This document shows positions 1-7,380 of a DNA stretch of 9,889 nt, piece after piece (position 1 is the stretch's first letter; every line of letters begins with the position of its first letter). Source of the stretch: Gemmatimonadota bacterium (lineage in GTDB: Bacteria; Latescibacterota; UBA2968; UBA8231); contig VXZF01000588.1 in NCBI GenBank assembly GCA_009845645.1, forward strand, positions 1-9,889, given 5' to 3'. A model generated the notes under the pieces. The model ran no database searches. It was not told the origin of the DNA and saw only the letters and a program-made list of their open reading frames with translations. The position numbers were made by a program, and so were the translations under genes.

Positions 1-128
1 TCAGTGACGCGACCGGGCGTATATAAAAATGTATCAGCTGCCTCGTATAGAGCGTAGAACTTTTCTAGCCGCCCCCCCTTGTGGAAAAGAGGCTCGGCTT
101 GGTCGAGCAGATCTCGCAAAACCTTCAT
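1..128 (-). CDS. nqrB: Na+-translocating NADH:quinone reductase subunit B, 5' fragment
   Basis: Partial gene running off the left edge; 42 complete codons are present. NqrB is a membrane subunit of the Na+-pumping NADH:ubiquinone oxidoreductase, carrying covalent FMN and taking part in Na+ and quinone handling. The translation has the soluble N-terminal segment typical of NqrB: an acidic start ([10 protein letters not shown]), then [14 protein letters not shown] at residues 17-30 and TFLYTPG near 33-39. This matches the conserved 'GGK-EKW-ALYEA...TLFYTPG' pattern of the family as I recall it. The ATG lies 9 bp after the nqrA TAG stop on the same strand. An AGAAGGA purine tract (147-141) sits 12 bp upstream, within the end of nqrA, so translation is probably coupled. 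The membrane helices and the FMN-attachment threonine lie outside the window. A run of seven C (72-78) does not break the frame. Confidence 0.9.
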   Translation of the reverse strand, partial: MKVLRDLLDQAEPLFHKGGRLEKFYALYEAADTFLYTPGRVT

Positions 129-137
129 TGAATGCGT

Positions 138-1520
<1,383 letters not shown>

Positions 1521-1524
1521 TCAC

Positions 1525-1540
1525 TAAACTGGCCGGTTTA
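1525..1540. promoter_or_regulatory. Near-palindrome upstream of nqrA
   Basis: TAAACTGGCCGGTTTA is a 16-bp palindrome with a single mismatched pair (1530/1535), centred on GGCC. It lies 41-56 bp upstream of the nqrA ATG and covers the -10 box of the candidate nqrA promoter, a position suited to a repressor operator. A second, overlapping inverted repeat, ACTGGC (1528-1533) with GCCAGT (1542-1547), uses part of the same sequence. The symmetry is seen directly; an operator role is inference and the regulator is unknown. Confidence 0.3.
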
Positions 1541-1563
1541 AGCCAGTCAGTCCCATCCGTCAA
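1535..1563 (-). promoter_or_regulatory. Candidate nqrA promoter
   Basis: On the minus strand, TTGACG (1563-1558) is a near-consensus -35 box. It is followed after 17 bp by TAAACC (1540-1535), a poor -10 with three of six matches. Transcription would begin near 1528, giving a leader of about 45 nt before nqrA. The -35 and the spacing are good but the -10 is weak, so this is tentative. Confidence 0.25.
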
Positions 1564-1581
1564 GAAAAACAGGACATTAAT

Positions 1582-1612
1582 TTGTCGTCAAAGAGTCTTT
1601 ATGTCTCATAAT
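1582..1612 (+). promoter_or_regulatory. Candidate bioB promoter
   Basis: CATAAT (1607-1612) matches the sigma70 -10 consensus at five of six positions. TTGTCG (1582-1587) is the nearest -35-like hexamer, but the spacer is 19 bp, longer than ideal. A start near 1619 would give bioB a leader of about 170 nt. No better rightward candidate is visible closer to the gene. Confidence 0.25.
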
Positions 1613-1747
1613 CGGCCAGATTTCAAAGCGCGGGCGCGCCTTCTAGCCCGTTTCCCTCCGCAAACAGCCTAAAAATAAAAGCCAAGAAACGCGATGGAGC
1701 AAGACATTTGCGCAGAAGACGAGGGCTAGACCTTGCCAAACCGGGTG

Positions 1748-1792
1748 AAACCTCGGATTTTAGACGCTCATTCACCAACTGATCGAGGATTT
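1748..1792 (+). promoter_or_regulatory. Possible Shine-Dalgarno-masking hairpin before bioB
   Basis: The bioB ribosome binding site CGAGGA (1784-1789) ends 3 bp before the ATG and fixes the start at 1793. Just upstream, AAACCTCGG (1748-1756) can pair with 1783-1792: AAA with TTT, CCTCG with CGAGG and a closing G-U, with A1789 bulged. The loop is about 26 nt. Such a fold would hide the binding site. The complementarity is seen; formation of the hairpin and any control are inference. Confidence 0.3.
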
Positions 1793-2797
1793 ATGAGCCT
1801 GAATGCGTCCACAACGCGCGAGGAAATCGCCGCTCTCTACAAAAGCCCCATACTCGACCTCGTGTACCGCGCCGCAACCGTCCATCGCGAGCACCACGAC
1901 CCGCGGCAAGTACAAGTCTGCACCCTGCTGTCGATCAAGACCGGCGGCTGTCCTGAAAATTGTAGCTATTGCTCGCAGTCGGCTCACTTTGATACGGGCC
2001 TCGAACGCCAAGAACTGCTGTCGCTAGAAGCCGTGCGCGAGGCCGCCGAGCACGCCGCAGCGGCCGGCAGCACGCGCTTCTGCATGGGCGCGGCTTGGCG
2101 CCAAGTCCGCGACGGCGCGGAATTCGACCGCGTGTTGGACATGGTGCGCACGGTCGCTGCCACCGGCATGGAAGTCTGCTGCACGTTGGGCATGCTCACC
2201 GCCGACCAAGCCCGCCAGTTGCGGGAAGCCGGCCTCCACGCATACAATCACAACCTAGACACCGGGGAAAACTACTACCCCGAAATCGTCTCCACCCGCA
2301 CCTATCGCGACCGCATCGAAACCCTAGGCCACGTCGGCCGCGCCGGGATTTCAGTCTGCTGCGGCGGCATCTTGGGCATGGGCGAAAGCGAAGACGACCG
2401 CATTGACCTGCTCTGCTCGCTCTTGCAACTACCAACGCCGCCGGAATCCATACCGGTCAACGCCCTAGTACCCATCGCCGGTACGCCGCTCGGGGACCGC
2501 GAAAAAGTGACCGCGTGGGAGCTCGTCCGCATGATCGCCTGCGCCCGCATCCTCTTTCCCTCGGCCATGGTGCGCCTCTCGGCTGGCCGCGACCAGCTAT
2601 CGACAGCCGAACAAGCCTTGTGCTTTTTAGCTGGAGCCAATTCCATTTTCTCGGGCGACCGCCTGTTGACTACTCCCCACCCCGGCACCGACGCCGACCA
2701 AGCCCTCTTCGACCTGCTCGACCTAGAAGCACTGCCTCCGCAAGGCGCTTTAGAGCGCGTCGATCAGCTCGCAGAAGCAGTCGTAGATCGAAGCTAG
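1793..2797 (+). CDS. bioB: Biotin synthase
   Basis: BioB is a radical-SAM enzyme that inserts sulfur into dethiobiotin, the last step of biotin synthesis. The product is 334 aa (E. coli 346). The 4Fe-4S motif CxxxCxxC is CPENCSYC (Cys53, 57, 60). Ligands of the auxiliary 2Fe-2S cluster align with the E. coli set as Cys97 (RFCMGAAW), Cys129, Cys189 and Arg261 (VRLSAGR). Other family blocks are YNHNLDTGENYY, TRTYRDRIETL, LPTPPESIPVN and FLAGANSIFSGDRLLTTP. ATG 1793 is chosen over the in-frame TTG at 1733 because it has a CGAGGA binding site just upstream and gives the usual N-terminus. The gene is outside the bioF-A operon and runs towards it; its last 48 bp are also the antisense of the bioA end. 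Cysteine doublets occur at 129-130 and 189-190. Confidence 0.97.
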   Translation: MSLNASTTREEIAALYKSPILDLVYRAATVHREHHDPRQVQVCTLLSIKTGGCPENCSYCSQSAHFDTGLERQELLSLEAVREAAEHAAAAGSTRFCMGAAWRQVRDGAEFDRVLDMVRTVAATGMEVCCTLGMLTADQARQLREAGLHAYNHNLDTGENYYPEIVSTRTYRDRIETLGHVGRAGISVCCGGILGMGESEDDRIDLLCSLLQLPTPPESIPVNALVPIAGTPLGDREKVTAWELVRMIACARILFPSAMVRLSAGRDQLSTAEQALCFLAGANSIFSGDRLLTTPHPGTDADQALFDLLDLEALPPQGALERVDQLAEAVVDRS

Positions 2798-4033
2798 CTG
2801 AGGCCGCTCAATGCAGTAGGGCGGCAGCACGTACACGCTACTGCCCAGCGGCCGCAGCAGGAATCCCCGCGCCAAAAATTGCTCCCTCAGTAGCGGCCCC
2901 ACCTCGTGCAGGTATCCTTCCTCGCCTTCGGCTATCACGTCTGCCGCTACAATCGTACCGCACACTCGTACCCGCTTGAGCCGCTGGTGGTCGCGCAGGC
3001 GTACCGCTTCCTCGCACTGCCAAGACTCTAGGCAGCGGAAAGGCTCGCTAGCGAGCAGATCTAGCGAAGCCAGCGCGGCTGCGCATCCCAAGGGATTGGC
3101 CGTATAGGAGTGCCCGTGATAAAAGGCTTTAGCGGGATCGTCGTGATAAAACGCCGAGAAAACCCGCTCGCTGCAAACGGTGGCCGCCATAGGTAAAAAG
3201 CCACCGGTCAGTCCCTTGGCCAAACAGATGATATCAGGTTGGGTCGCGGCTTTCTCACAGGCGAAGAGTGCCCCGGTGCGCCCAAATCCGGTCAGCACCT
3301 CGTCGTAGATGGCCAATACGTCGCATTGGCACAAAAGTGCCTGCACGGCCGCGAGAAAGTGCGGGCGGCATATCCGCATGCCCCCGGCGCCCTGCACCAG
3401 CGGTTCGAGTATCATGGCCGCGTACTGGTCAGGATGGCGTGCTAACAGTTCCTCCAGCCGCGCGAGTGCCCGCGCCTCTTTGGCCTCTACCTCCCCATCG
3501 CCTTCCCAAGTGGCCGGAAAGGGCACGGCATCCGTCGGAAAGAGCAAGTCGGCAAAAGGACGCGTAAAAAGCGAGCGTTCCCCCACCGACATCGCCCCGA
3601 GCGTGTCGCCGTGATAGGCCCCCTCGAAACGCAGAAAGCGCGTGCGATCTCGCTCGCCCTGATTGCGCCAAAACTGATAGGCCAGCTTGAGCGCGACTTC
3701 CACGGCCGTCGAGCCGTCGTCTGAGTAGAAGACCCACTTTAGCGGCGCGGGCAAGGCATCCACCAGCCGCTGGGCTAGCTCTTCGGCGGGGCGATGGGTA
3801 AATCCGGCCGCTATTACCTGTTCTAACTCTTTAGCCTGCTCGGCCACCGCGGCGGCAATCTCGGGCTGGCCGTGGCCGTGCAAGGTCACCCACCAACTCG
3901 AAATGCAGTCGAGGATCTGCCGTCCATCCTCCAGCTCTAGCACGGCCCCGCGACCAGCCCGCACTTGCTGTATCGGCAACGCCGCCTTCATCTGGGTAAA
4001 AGGCGACCACACGTGGGAAGTATGCTCAGTCAT
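2750..4033 (-). CDS. bioA: Adenosylmethionine-8-amino-7-oxononanoate aminotransferase (DAPA synthase)
   Basis: BioA is a PLP-dependent class III aminotransferase that converts 8-amino-7-oxononanoate (KAPA) to 7,8-diaminopelargonate, usually with SAM as amino donor. The product is 427 aa (E. coli 429). Visible motifs are WSPFTQM (9-15), SSWWVTLHGHGQPE (45-58), FYSDDGSTAVEVALK (102-116), EGAYHGDT (137-144), the PLP aspartate in YDEVLTGFGRTG (Asp244), the Schiff-base lysine in LAKGLTGG (Lys273), and HGHSYTANPLGCAAA (306-320). ATG 4033 overlaps the bioD stop by 8 bp (ATGACTGA), which suggests translational coupling. No clear Shine-Dalgarno is seen, and an in-frame TTG at 4054 would add seven residues. 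It is the last gene of the biotin operon. Phe12 occupies the position of E. coli Tyr17, so the amino donor is not certain. Confidence 0.96.
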   Translation of the reverse strand: MTEHTSHVWSPFTQMKAALPIQQVRAGRGAVLELEDGRQILDCISSWWVTLHGHGQPEIAAAVAEQAKELEQVIAAGFTHRPAEELAQRLVDALPAPLKWVFYSDDGSTAVEVALKLAYQFWRNQGERDRTRFLRFEGAYHGDTLGAMSVGERSLFTRPFADLLFPTDAVPFPATWEGDGEVEAKEARALARLEELLARHPDQYAAMILEPLVQGAGGMRICRPHFLAAVQALLCQCDVLAIYDEVLTGFGRTGALFACEKAATQPDIICLAKGLTGGFLPMAATVCSERVFSAFYHDDPAKAFYHGHSYTANPLGCAAALASLDLLASEPFRCLESWQCEEAVRLRDHQRLKRVRVCGTIVAADVIAEGEEGYLHEVGPLLREQFLARGFLLRPLGSSVYVLPPYCIERPQLASIYDCFCELIDAL

Positions 4034-4649
4034 GGGGGCCAAAATAGCGGACAAAAAGCGCCCGGACCTTGGTGGGCGACAGCTCTACCCGGAGATCGAT
4101 TACAGCCAGCACAGGCACCTCTCCGTAGTGCGCGATAGCTTGGCAGTTGGCTGGGTTGGAGGGACCGTTGACCACCACGCCAAAGAGCGGACAACCTCGG
4201 CGGCGCAATTGGTCCAGCGTCAATAGTGTGTGATTGATGGTACCCAATTCGCTGCGCGCCACTACCAGCACCGGCAACCCCAGAGCAACCATCAGATCAA
4301 TCATCAGGTGCCGGTCATCGAGCGGAACCATAACCCCACCAGCCCCTTCGACGATCAAGCGATCCTGCTTGGGCAGCGCAAAGCGGCTCATCTCGATCTG
4401 CACGCCCTCGCGTCGGGCCGCCTCGTGTGGCGATAGGGGAGCGCGCAAGCGATAGGTCTCCGGCAGGATGCGCTCGGTAGGCAGGCCAGTGACGCGCTGC
4501 ACCCAATCGGCGTCCGCATCGGCTCCGCTTTGCACGGGCTTCCAATAGGAGGCCTCCAGCCCCACAGTCAGTAGTGCTGCGACATAGGACTTGCCGACGC
4601 CCGTATCCGTACCGGTGACGAACAAGCGCGTGGGAAGTTCAGTCGCCAC
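4026..4649 (-). CDS. bioD: Dethiobiotin synthetase
   Basis: BioD carboxylates 7,8-diaminopelargonate with CO2 and ATP to close the ureido ring of dethiobiotin in the cytosol. The product is 207 aa, slightly shorter than E. coli (about 225). The P-loop GTDTGVGKS spans residues 13-21 (Lys20). Lys37 sits in WKPVQSG, and the switch region is EGAGGVMVPL (101-110), followed by ARSELGTINH (131-140) and VVVNG (158-162). The start is GTG 4649, preceded by a modest GAGAAG binding site that lies within bioC. It overlaps the bioC stop by 11 bp and its own stop overlaps the bioA ATG by 8 bp, so it belongs to a tightly coupled operon. Between residues 43 and 48 there is a small Ala-Asp repeat of no known meaning. 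Confidence 0.95.
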   Translation of the reverse strand: MATELPTRLFVTGTDTGVGKSYVAALLTVGLEASYWKPVQSGADADADWVQRVTGLPTERILPETYRLRAPLSPHEAARREGVQIEMSRFALPKQDRLIVEGAGGVMVPLDDRHLMIDLMVALGLPVLVVARSELGTINHTLLTLDQLRRRGCPLFGVVVNGPSNPANCQAIAHYGEVPVLAVIDLRVELSPTKVRALFVRYFGPHD

Positions 4650-5445
4650 AACTTCTCGCTTTCTCTACGGATAAATAATGAATAGCGCACGTGATCTCCA
4701 CGCCGTTGGGGCAGTCGCGATCCCAGCCGCGCAAGAGCTGGCGCAGTTGCGCTGGGCCGAGGGCACTCAGCCGCGCCGACGTGTGTGCTCCCGTGCCCTT
4801 GAAGTGGCGCAAAAAGGCGCGCGCAGTTGGAAAGCGCAGTGCAATCACCTGCTCCCATTGGCGCACTGCGACCGATTCGGCGGCAAATACGCGGGCGACG
4901 GACGCTAAGTCGGGCAAGGCGTTGGCGCTGCAGGGGATGCCTTGGCGCGCACATTGGCGGTGCCATTCGGCGTACGAACCCGCCCCCGGATAGGAGCAGA
5001 GCAATCGCCCGCCGGGTTTGAGTGCGGCCAGTAGCTGCTGCAGACCTGCGCGCAAATCGGCGAACCAGTGGACCACAAAGCTGGCGCAGATCAAGGCGTA
5101 GCGTCCCTCGCTAGCTAGCTGTTCCCCGTCTAAGACCCGGTAGCAGATGTCTGAATGGGCGGCCTCGGCGACCATTTTTTGCCGACAATGTGCGACCATG
5201 GCTGGCGCAAGGTCGGTCAGTTCCAAGCGACGCCCGGGGAAGAGCGCGGCCAAGGGTTCGCTCAAAAAGCCCGTGCCGCAACCGATTTCGAGCACAGGGC
5301 CTTCTACTAGATCTTCGGCGCACTCGGCAGCGCACTTAGCCAAAGTAGCAGCCCCAGCGCGCTGCTCTTCGGCATGGCAGTCGTACGTCGAGGCACTGCG
5401 GGAGAAATTTTCCACGACGCGCGCTTTGAAACTCGCTTCCGTCAT
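4639..5445 (-). CDS. bioC: Malonyl-ACP O-methyltransferase
   Basis: BioC uses SAM to methylate the free carboxyl of malonyl-ACP. This disguises it as a fatty-acid primer and lets the FAS machinery build pimeloyl-ACP methyl ester. The product is 268 aa (E. coli 251). A class I methyltransferase fold is shown by motif I LEIGCGTGF (52-60), the acidic LELTDLAP (74-81), ASFVVHWFADL (121-131) and LKPGGRLLCSYP (142-153). BioC-specific signals are the N-terminal NFSRSASTYDCHAEEQ (13-28), FLRHFKGTGAHT (211-222), which resembles the 'LKGIGATH' of E. coli, and IHYLSVEK near the end. ATG 5445 follows the hydrolase stop by 10 bp. A longer frame starting at 5511 would add 22 residues inside the upstream gene and lacks family support. 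The binding site is weak (TAGG very close to the ATG). Confidence 0.93.
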   Translation of the reverse strand: MTEASFKARVVENFSRSASTYDCHAEEQRAGAATLAKCAAECAEDLVEGPVLEIGCGTGFLSEPLAALFPGRRLELTDLAPAMVAHCRQKMVAEAAHSDICYRVLDGEQLASEGRYALICASFVVHWFADLRAGLQQLLAALKPGGRLLCSYPGAGSYAEWHRQCARQGIPCSANALPDLASVARVFAAESVAVRQWEQVIALRFPTARAFLRHFKGTGAHTSARLSALGPAQLRQLLRGWDRDCPNGVEITCAIHYLSVEKARSCGD

Positions 5446-5455
5446 ACCTACAAAA

Positions 5456-6115
5456 CTAAGGATGCATCCCGCGCCAAGCCCGTTCAACTCGTTCCCAACA
5501 CGCACGGGCATGCGTCAGGGGCAGCGCGTGGCCAGCCTCCGCGACGATGGCAAGCGCGCTGTTGGTCAGTAACTCGCGCAGTTCCTCGGCCCGCTCCACC
5601 GGCACCACGCGGTCGCGGCTGCCGTGCAAAATGATTACCTGTGCTGCGGTGGGCATCGCGCTTAGTTCCAGCACGCTCTCCTGCAGCAGTTGCAAATCGC
5701 GGCGCAAGCCGTCGGCATCAATAATCCCAGTCCAGCGACTATCTAGCGGCGCGTCACAACGGGCGTAAAAATCGGTCAACAGGGCCGCTGGCTCGCGCTC
5801 CAAACGCGCGAGCATCTGCTCTACGGTGCGGCGCGAGCGTCGGGCTTGGCGGGCGCACGCAGAGTGAAAGCTGCGAAAGCCGCTGATAACCACGATCAAC
5901 TCCGCCGTCGCCCATAGCTGCGGCGACAACAGATGCAAGCCAAGGGAGTGCACCAGGACGATGCGCGGCCGAACTGAGACCGCCACGGCTGGGCCGAAGT
6001 ACCCTCGGTCTGGACAGTGCAGCGCAAAGTTAGTGGGCAAGACATCGCGCCAGCGATCCCAGCACCAAGCGCCAAAGCCCCACCCGTGTTGGGCGACCAC
6101 GTCAACGACGGCCAT
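5456..6115 (-). CDS. Alpha/beta hydrolase, probable pimeloyl-ACP methyl ester esterase (BioH/BioK type)
   Basis: Probable esterase that ends the BioC/FAS route by hydrolysing pimeloyl-ACP methyl ester to pimeloyl-ACP. The product is 219 aa, short compared with E. coli BioH (256). It has an oxyanion-type HGWGFGAW (10-17), a candidate nucleophile Ser57 in VHSLG (55-59), an acid Asp168 in HGSRDRVVP, and a histidine His196 in AGHALPL, giving a complete Ser-Asp-His triad. The elbow lacks the first glycine of GxSxG (Val55), unlike BioH's GWSLG. An HSLG-type elbow in a small hydrolase reminds me of cyanobacterial BioK, but I cannot confirm this by alignment. ATG 6115 overlaps the bioF stop by 14 bp; an upstream TTG at 6139 would add eight residues. 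The position between bioF and bioC is the main argument for function. It could be a new esterase class, so I give no symbol. Confidence 0.75.
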   Translation of the reverse strand: MAVVDVVAQHGWGFGAWCWDRWRDVLPTNFALHCPDRGYFGPAVAVSVRPRIVLVHSLGLHLLSPQLWATAELIVVISGFRSFHSACARQARRSRRTVEQMLARLEREPAALLTDFYARCDAPLDSRWTGIIDADGLRRDLQLLQESVLELSAMPTAAQVIILHGSRDRVVPVERAEELRELLTNSALAIVAEAGHALPLTHARACWERVERAWRGMHP

Positions 6116-7268
6116 CGCGCCACTTCTGGAGCAATTCAATTAGCCTATCGAGGTCGCTCTGCTGGTGCAGGGCGCTGAGCGCCAAGCGAATCCGCGCCCG
6201 ACCCGGCTCGACCGTGGGAGGACGAATGGCCACAGCTAGGACGCCCTTTTCTTCTAGATAGGCGTTCAGGGCCAGCGCTTCGTCCTCCGCACCCACCATC
6301 AGCGGTACGATCTGCGCGGTCGCCGCGCCCGTATCCCAGCCCTGTGCCCTAAGCGCGCCGCGCAAATAGTCGGCATAGCCGAGCAATGTTCGGCGCTCTG
6401 CATTCATTTGCGGCACCAACTCTAGCGCCGCATCCACTGCGCCCAAGACGGCGGGTGGCAGCGCGGTCGTATAGATAAACCCTGGGCAGCAGTTGACCAA
6501 GTACTCCCACAGCTTCTCGCCGCAAGCCACGTACGCCCCAAAAGACCCGAGCGCCTTGCCGAACGTGCCGATGCATACGTCCACAGCCTTGCCGCACGTC
6601 AGCCCCATCCCCCGCTCGCCTAGAACGCCCGTGGCGTGCGCTTCGTCAATGACCAGCAGCGCGTCGAATTCCCCGGCCAACTCGACGAGCGCGTCGATGT
6701 CGCTGACGTCGCCGTCCATGCTAAACACTGATTCGGTGACAATCACCCGGCGCGAGTGCTCCGCTCCCGAGCTTTCCACCAGCAGGGTGCGCAGATGATC
6801 CAAGTCGCCATGTCGGTAGCGCCGCATCCGACAGCGTCCTAGGACCGCCCCTTGCACCAAGCTGTTGTGGCAGAGTCGGTCGAGCAGGATGAGCGCGCGT
6901 CGATCAACCAGCGTCGGCAGCAGCGAAACGTTAGCCTGATAGCCGGAATTGAGCACCAGTGCCCGCTCGGTCTGCTTGAGCCTAGCCAAGGTCTGCTCCA
7001 CTTGGGCAAAGCCCGGCTGGGAACCACAAATCAAGCGCGAGGCCGTAGCACCGGCCCCGTAGCGCTCGACAAACTCAATGGCCCGCGCCTGTAACAGCGG
7101 GTGCGCCGCCAAGCCGAGATAGTCGTTGGAACTAAAATTGACCAACTCGCGGCCTTGGGCGCGAACGCGCGCGCCGCCGCACGGCTCCCAGGTCCGCAAC
7201 GACCGCATCTGCCCGGCCTGTTGCCGCCGCGCCAATTCAGCGTGAATAAAATCGAATTTCGCCCGCAT
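6102..7268 (-). CDS. bioF: 8-amino-7-oxononanoate synthase
   Basis: BioF is a PLP enzyme of the alpha-oxoamine synthase family. It condenses pimeloyl-ACP (or pimeloyl-CoA) with L-alanine, releasing CO2, to give KAPA. The product is 388 aa (E. coli 384). Motifs seen are LVNFSSNDYLGLAAHP (42-57), ATASRLICGS (75-84), the PLP-stacking histidine in RLCHNS (His134), TESVFSMDGD (178-187), VIDEAHATGVLGE (206-218; Asp208 and His211), the Schiff-base lysine in GTFGKALGSFG (Lys238), and AIRPPTVEPGRARIRL (347-362). ATG 7268 gives the usual N-terminus; an in-frame ATG at 7331 would add 21 residues with no family support. Neither start has a recognisable Shine-Dalgarno, so the start is uncertain. It is the first gene of the biotin operon, divergent from panB. 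Confidence 0.95.
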   Translation of the reverse strand: MRAKFDFIHAELARRQQAGQMRSLRTWEPCGGARVRAQGRELVNFSSNDYLGLAAHPLLQARAIEFVERYGAGATASRLICGSQPGFAQVEQTLARLKQTERALVLNSGYQANVSLLPTLVDRRALILLDRLCHNSLVQGAVLGRCRMRRYRHGDLDHLRTLLVESSGAEHSRRVIVTESVFSMDGDVSDIDALVELAGEFDALLVIDEAHATGVLGERGMGLTCGKAVDVCIGTFGKALGSFGAYVACGEKLWEYLVNCCPGFIYTTALPPAVLGAVDAALELVPQMNAERRTLLGYADYLRGALRAQGWDTGAATAQIVPLMVGAEDEALALNAYLEEKGVLAVAIRPPTVEPGRARIRLALSALHQQSDLDRLIELLQKWRDGRR

Positions 7269-7304
7269 AAAGGTGAAGCTGTGCCAAATGGTCCGCCCAG
7301 GCAA

Positions 7305-7327
7305 GGCAAGCCACCTACAGGCTTGCC
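7305..7327. promoter_or_regulatory. Perfect inverted repeat in the bioF/panB divergent region
   Basis: GGCAAGCC (7305-7312) and GGCTTGCC (7320-7327) form a perfect 8-bp dyad with a 7-bp spacer. The right arm overlaps the -35 box of the candidate panB promoter, and the whole element lies 37-59 bp upstream of the bioF ATG. It could be an operator acting on both directions. If bioF transcription starts to its right, it could instead fold as a GC-rich hairpin in the bioF leader. It does not match the BirA or BioR consensus sites I know. Confidence 0.4.
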
Positions 7328-7351
7328 GCATAAGGTGCGCCGCTCTATACT
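7323..7351 (+). promoter_or_regulatory. Candidate panB promoter
   Basis: TTGCCG (7323-7328) and TATACT (7346-7351) are separated by an ideal 17 bp. Four of six and five of six positions match the sigma70 -35 and -10 consensus. Initiation near 7358 would leave a leader of about 23 nt before the panB ATG. On the opposite strand the same AT-rich patch reads TATAGA (7349-7344), a possible but weaker -10 for bioF, with no good -35. Confidence 0.45.
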
Positions 7352-7380
7352 ATCGCTTGGAAACTTGCCCCTCCGCTGCC

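Noticed and set aside
72..78. Run of seven C as a possible frameshift site in nqrB
   Set aside because: The NqrB reading frame continues correctly through it ([15 protein letters not shown]), so nothing is broken.
1631..1650. CGGGC...GCCCG hairpin with an 8-bp GGCGCGCC palindrome in the bioB leader
   Set aside because: The stem is only five pairs with a 10-nt loop and no T-run follows, so it is not a terminator, and chance is likely in GC-rich DNA.
2302..2688. 128-codon open frame antisense to bioB
   Set aside because: It overlaps conserved BioB motifs and its composition reflects the opposite strand only.
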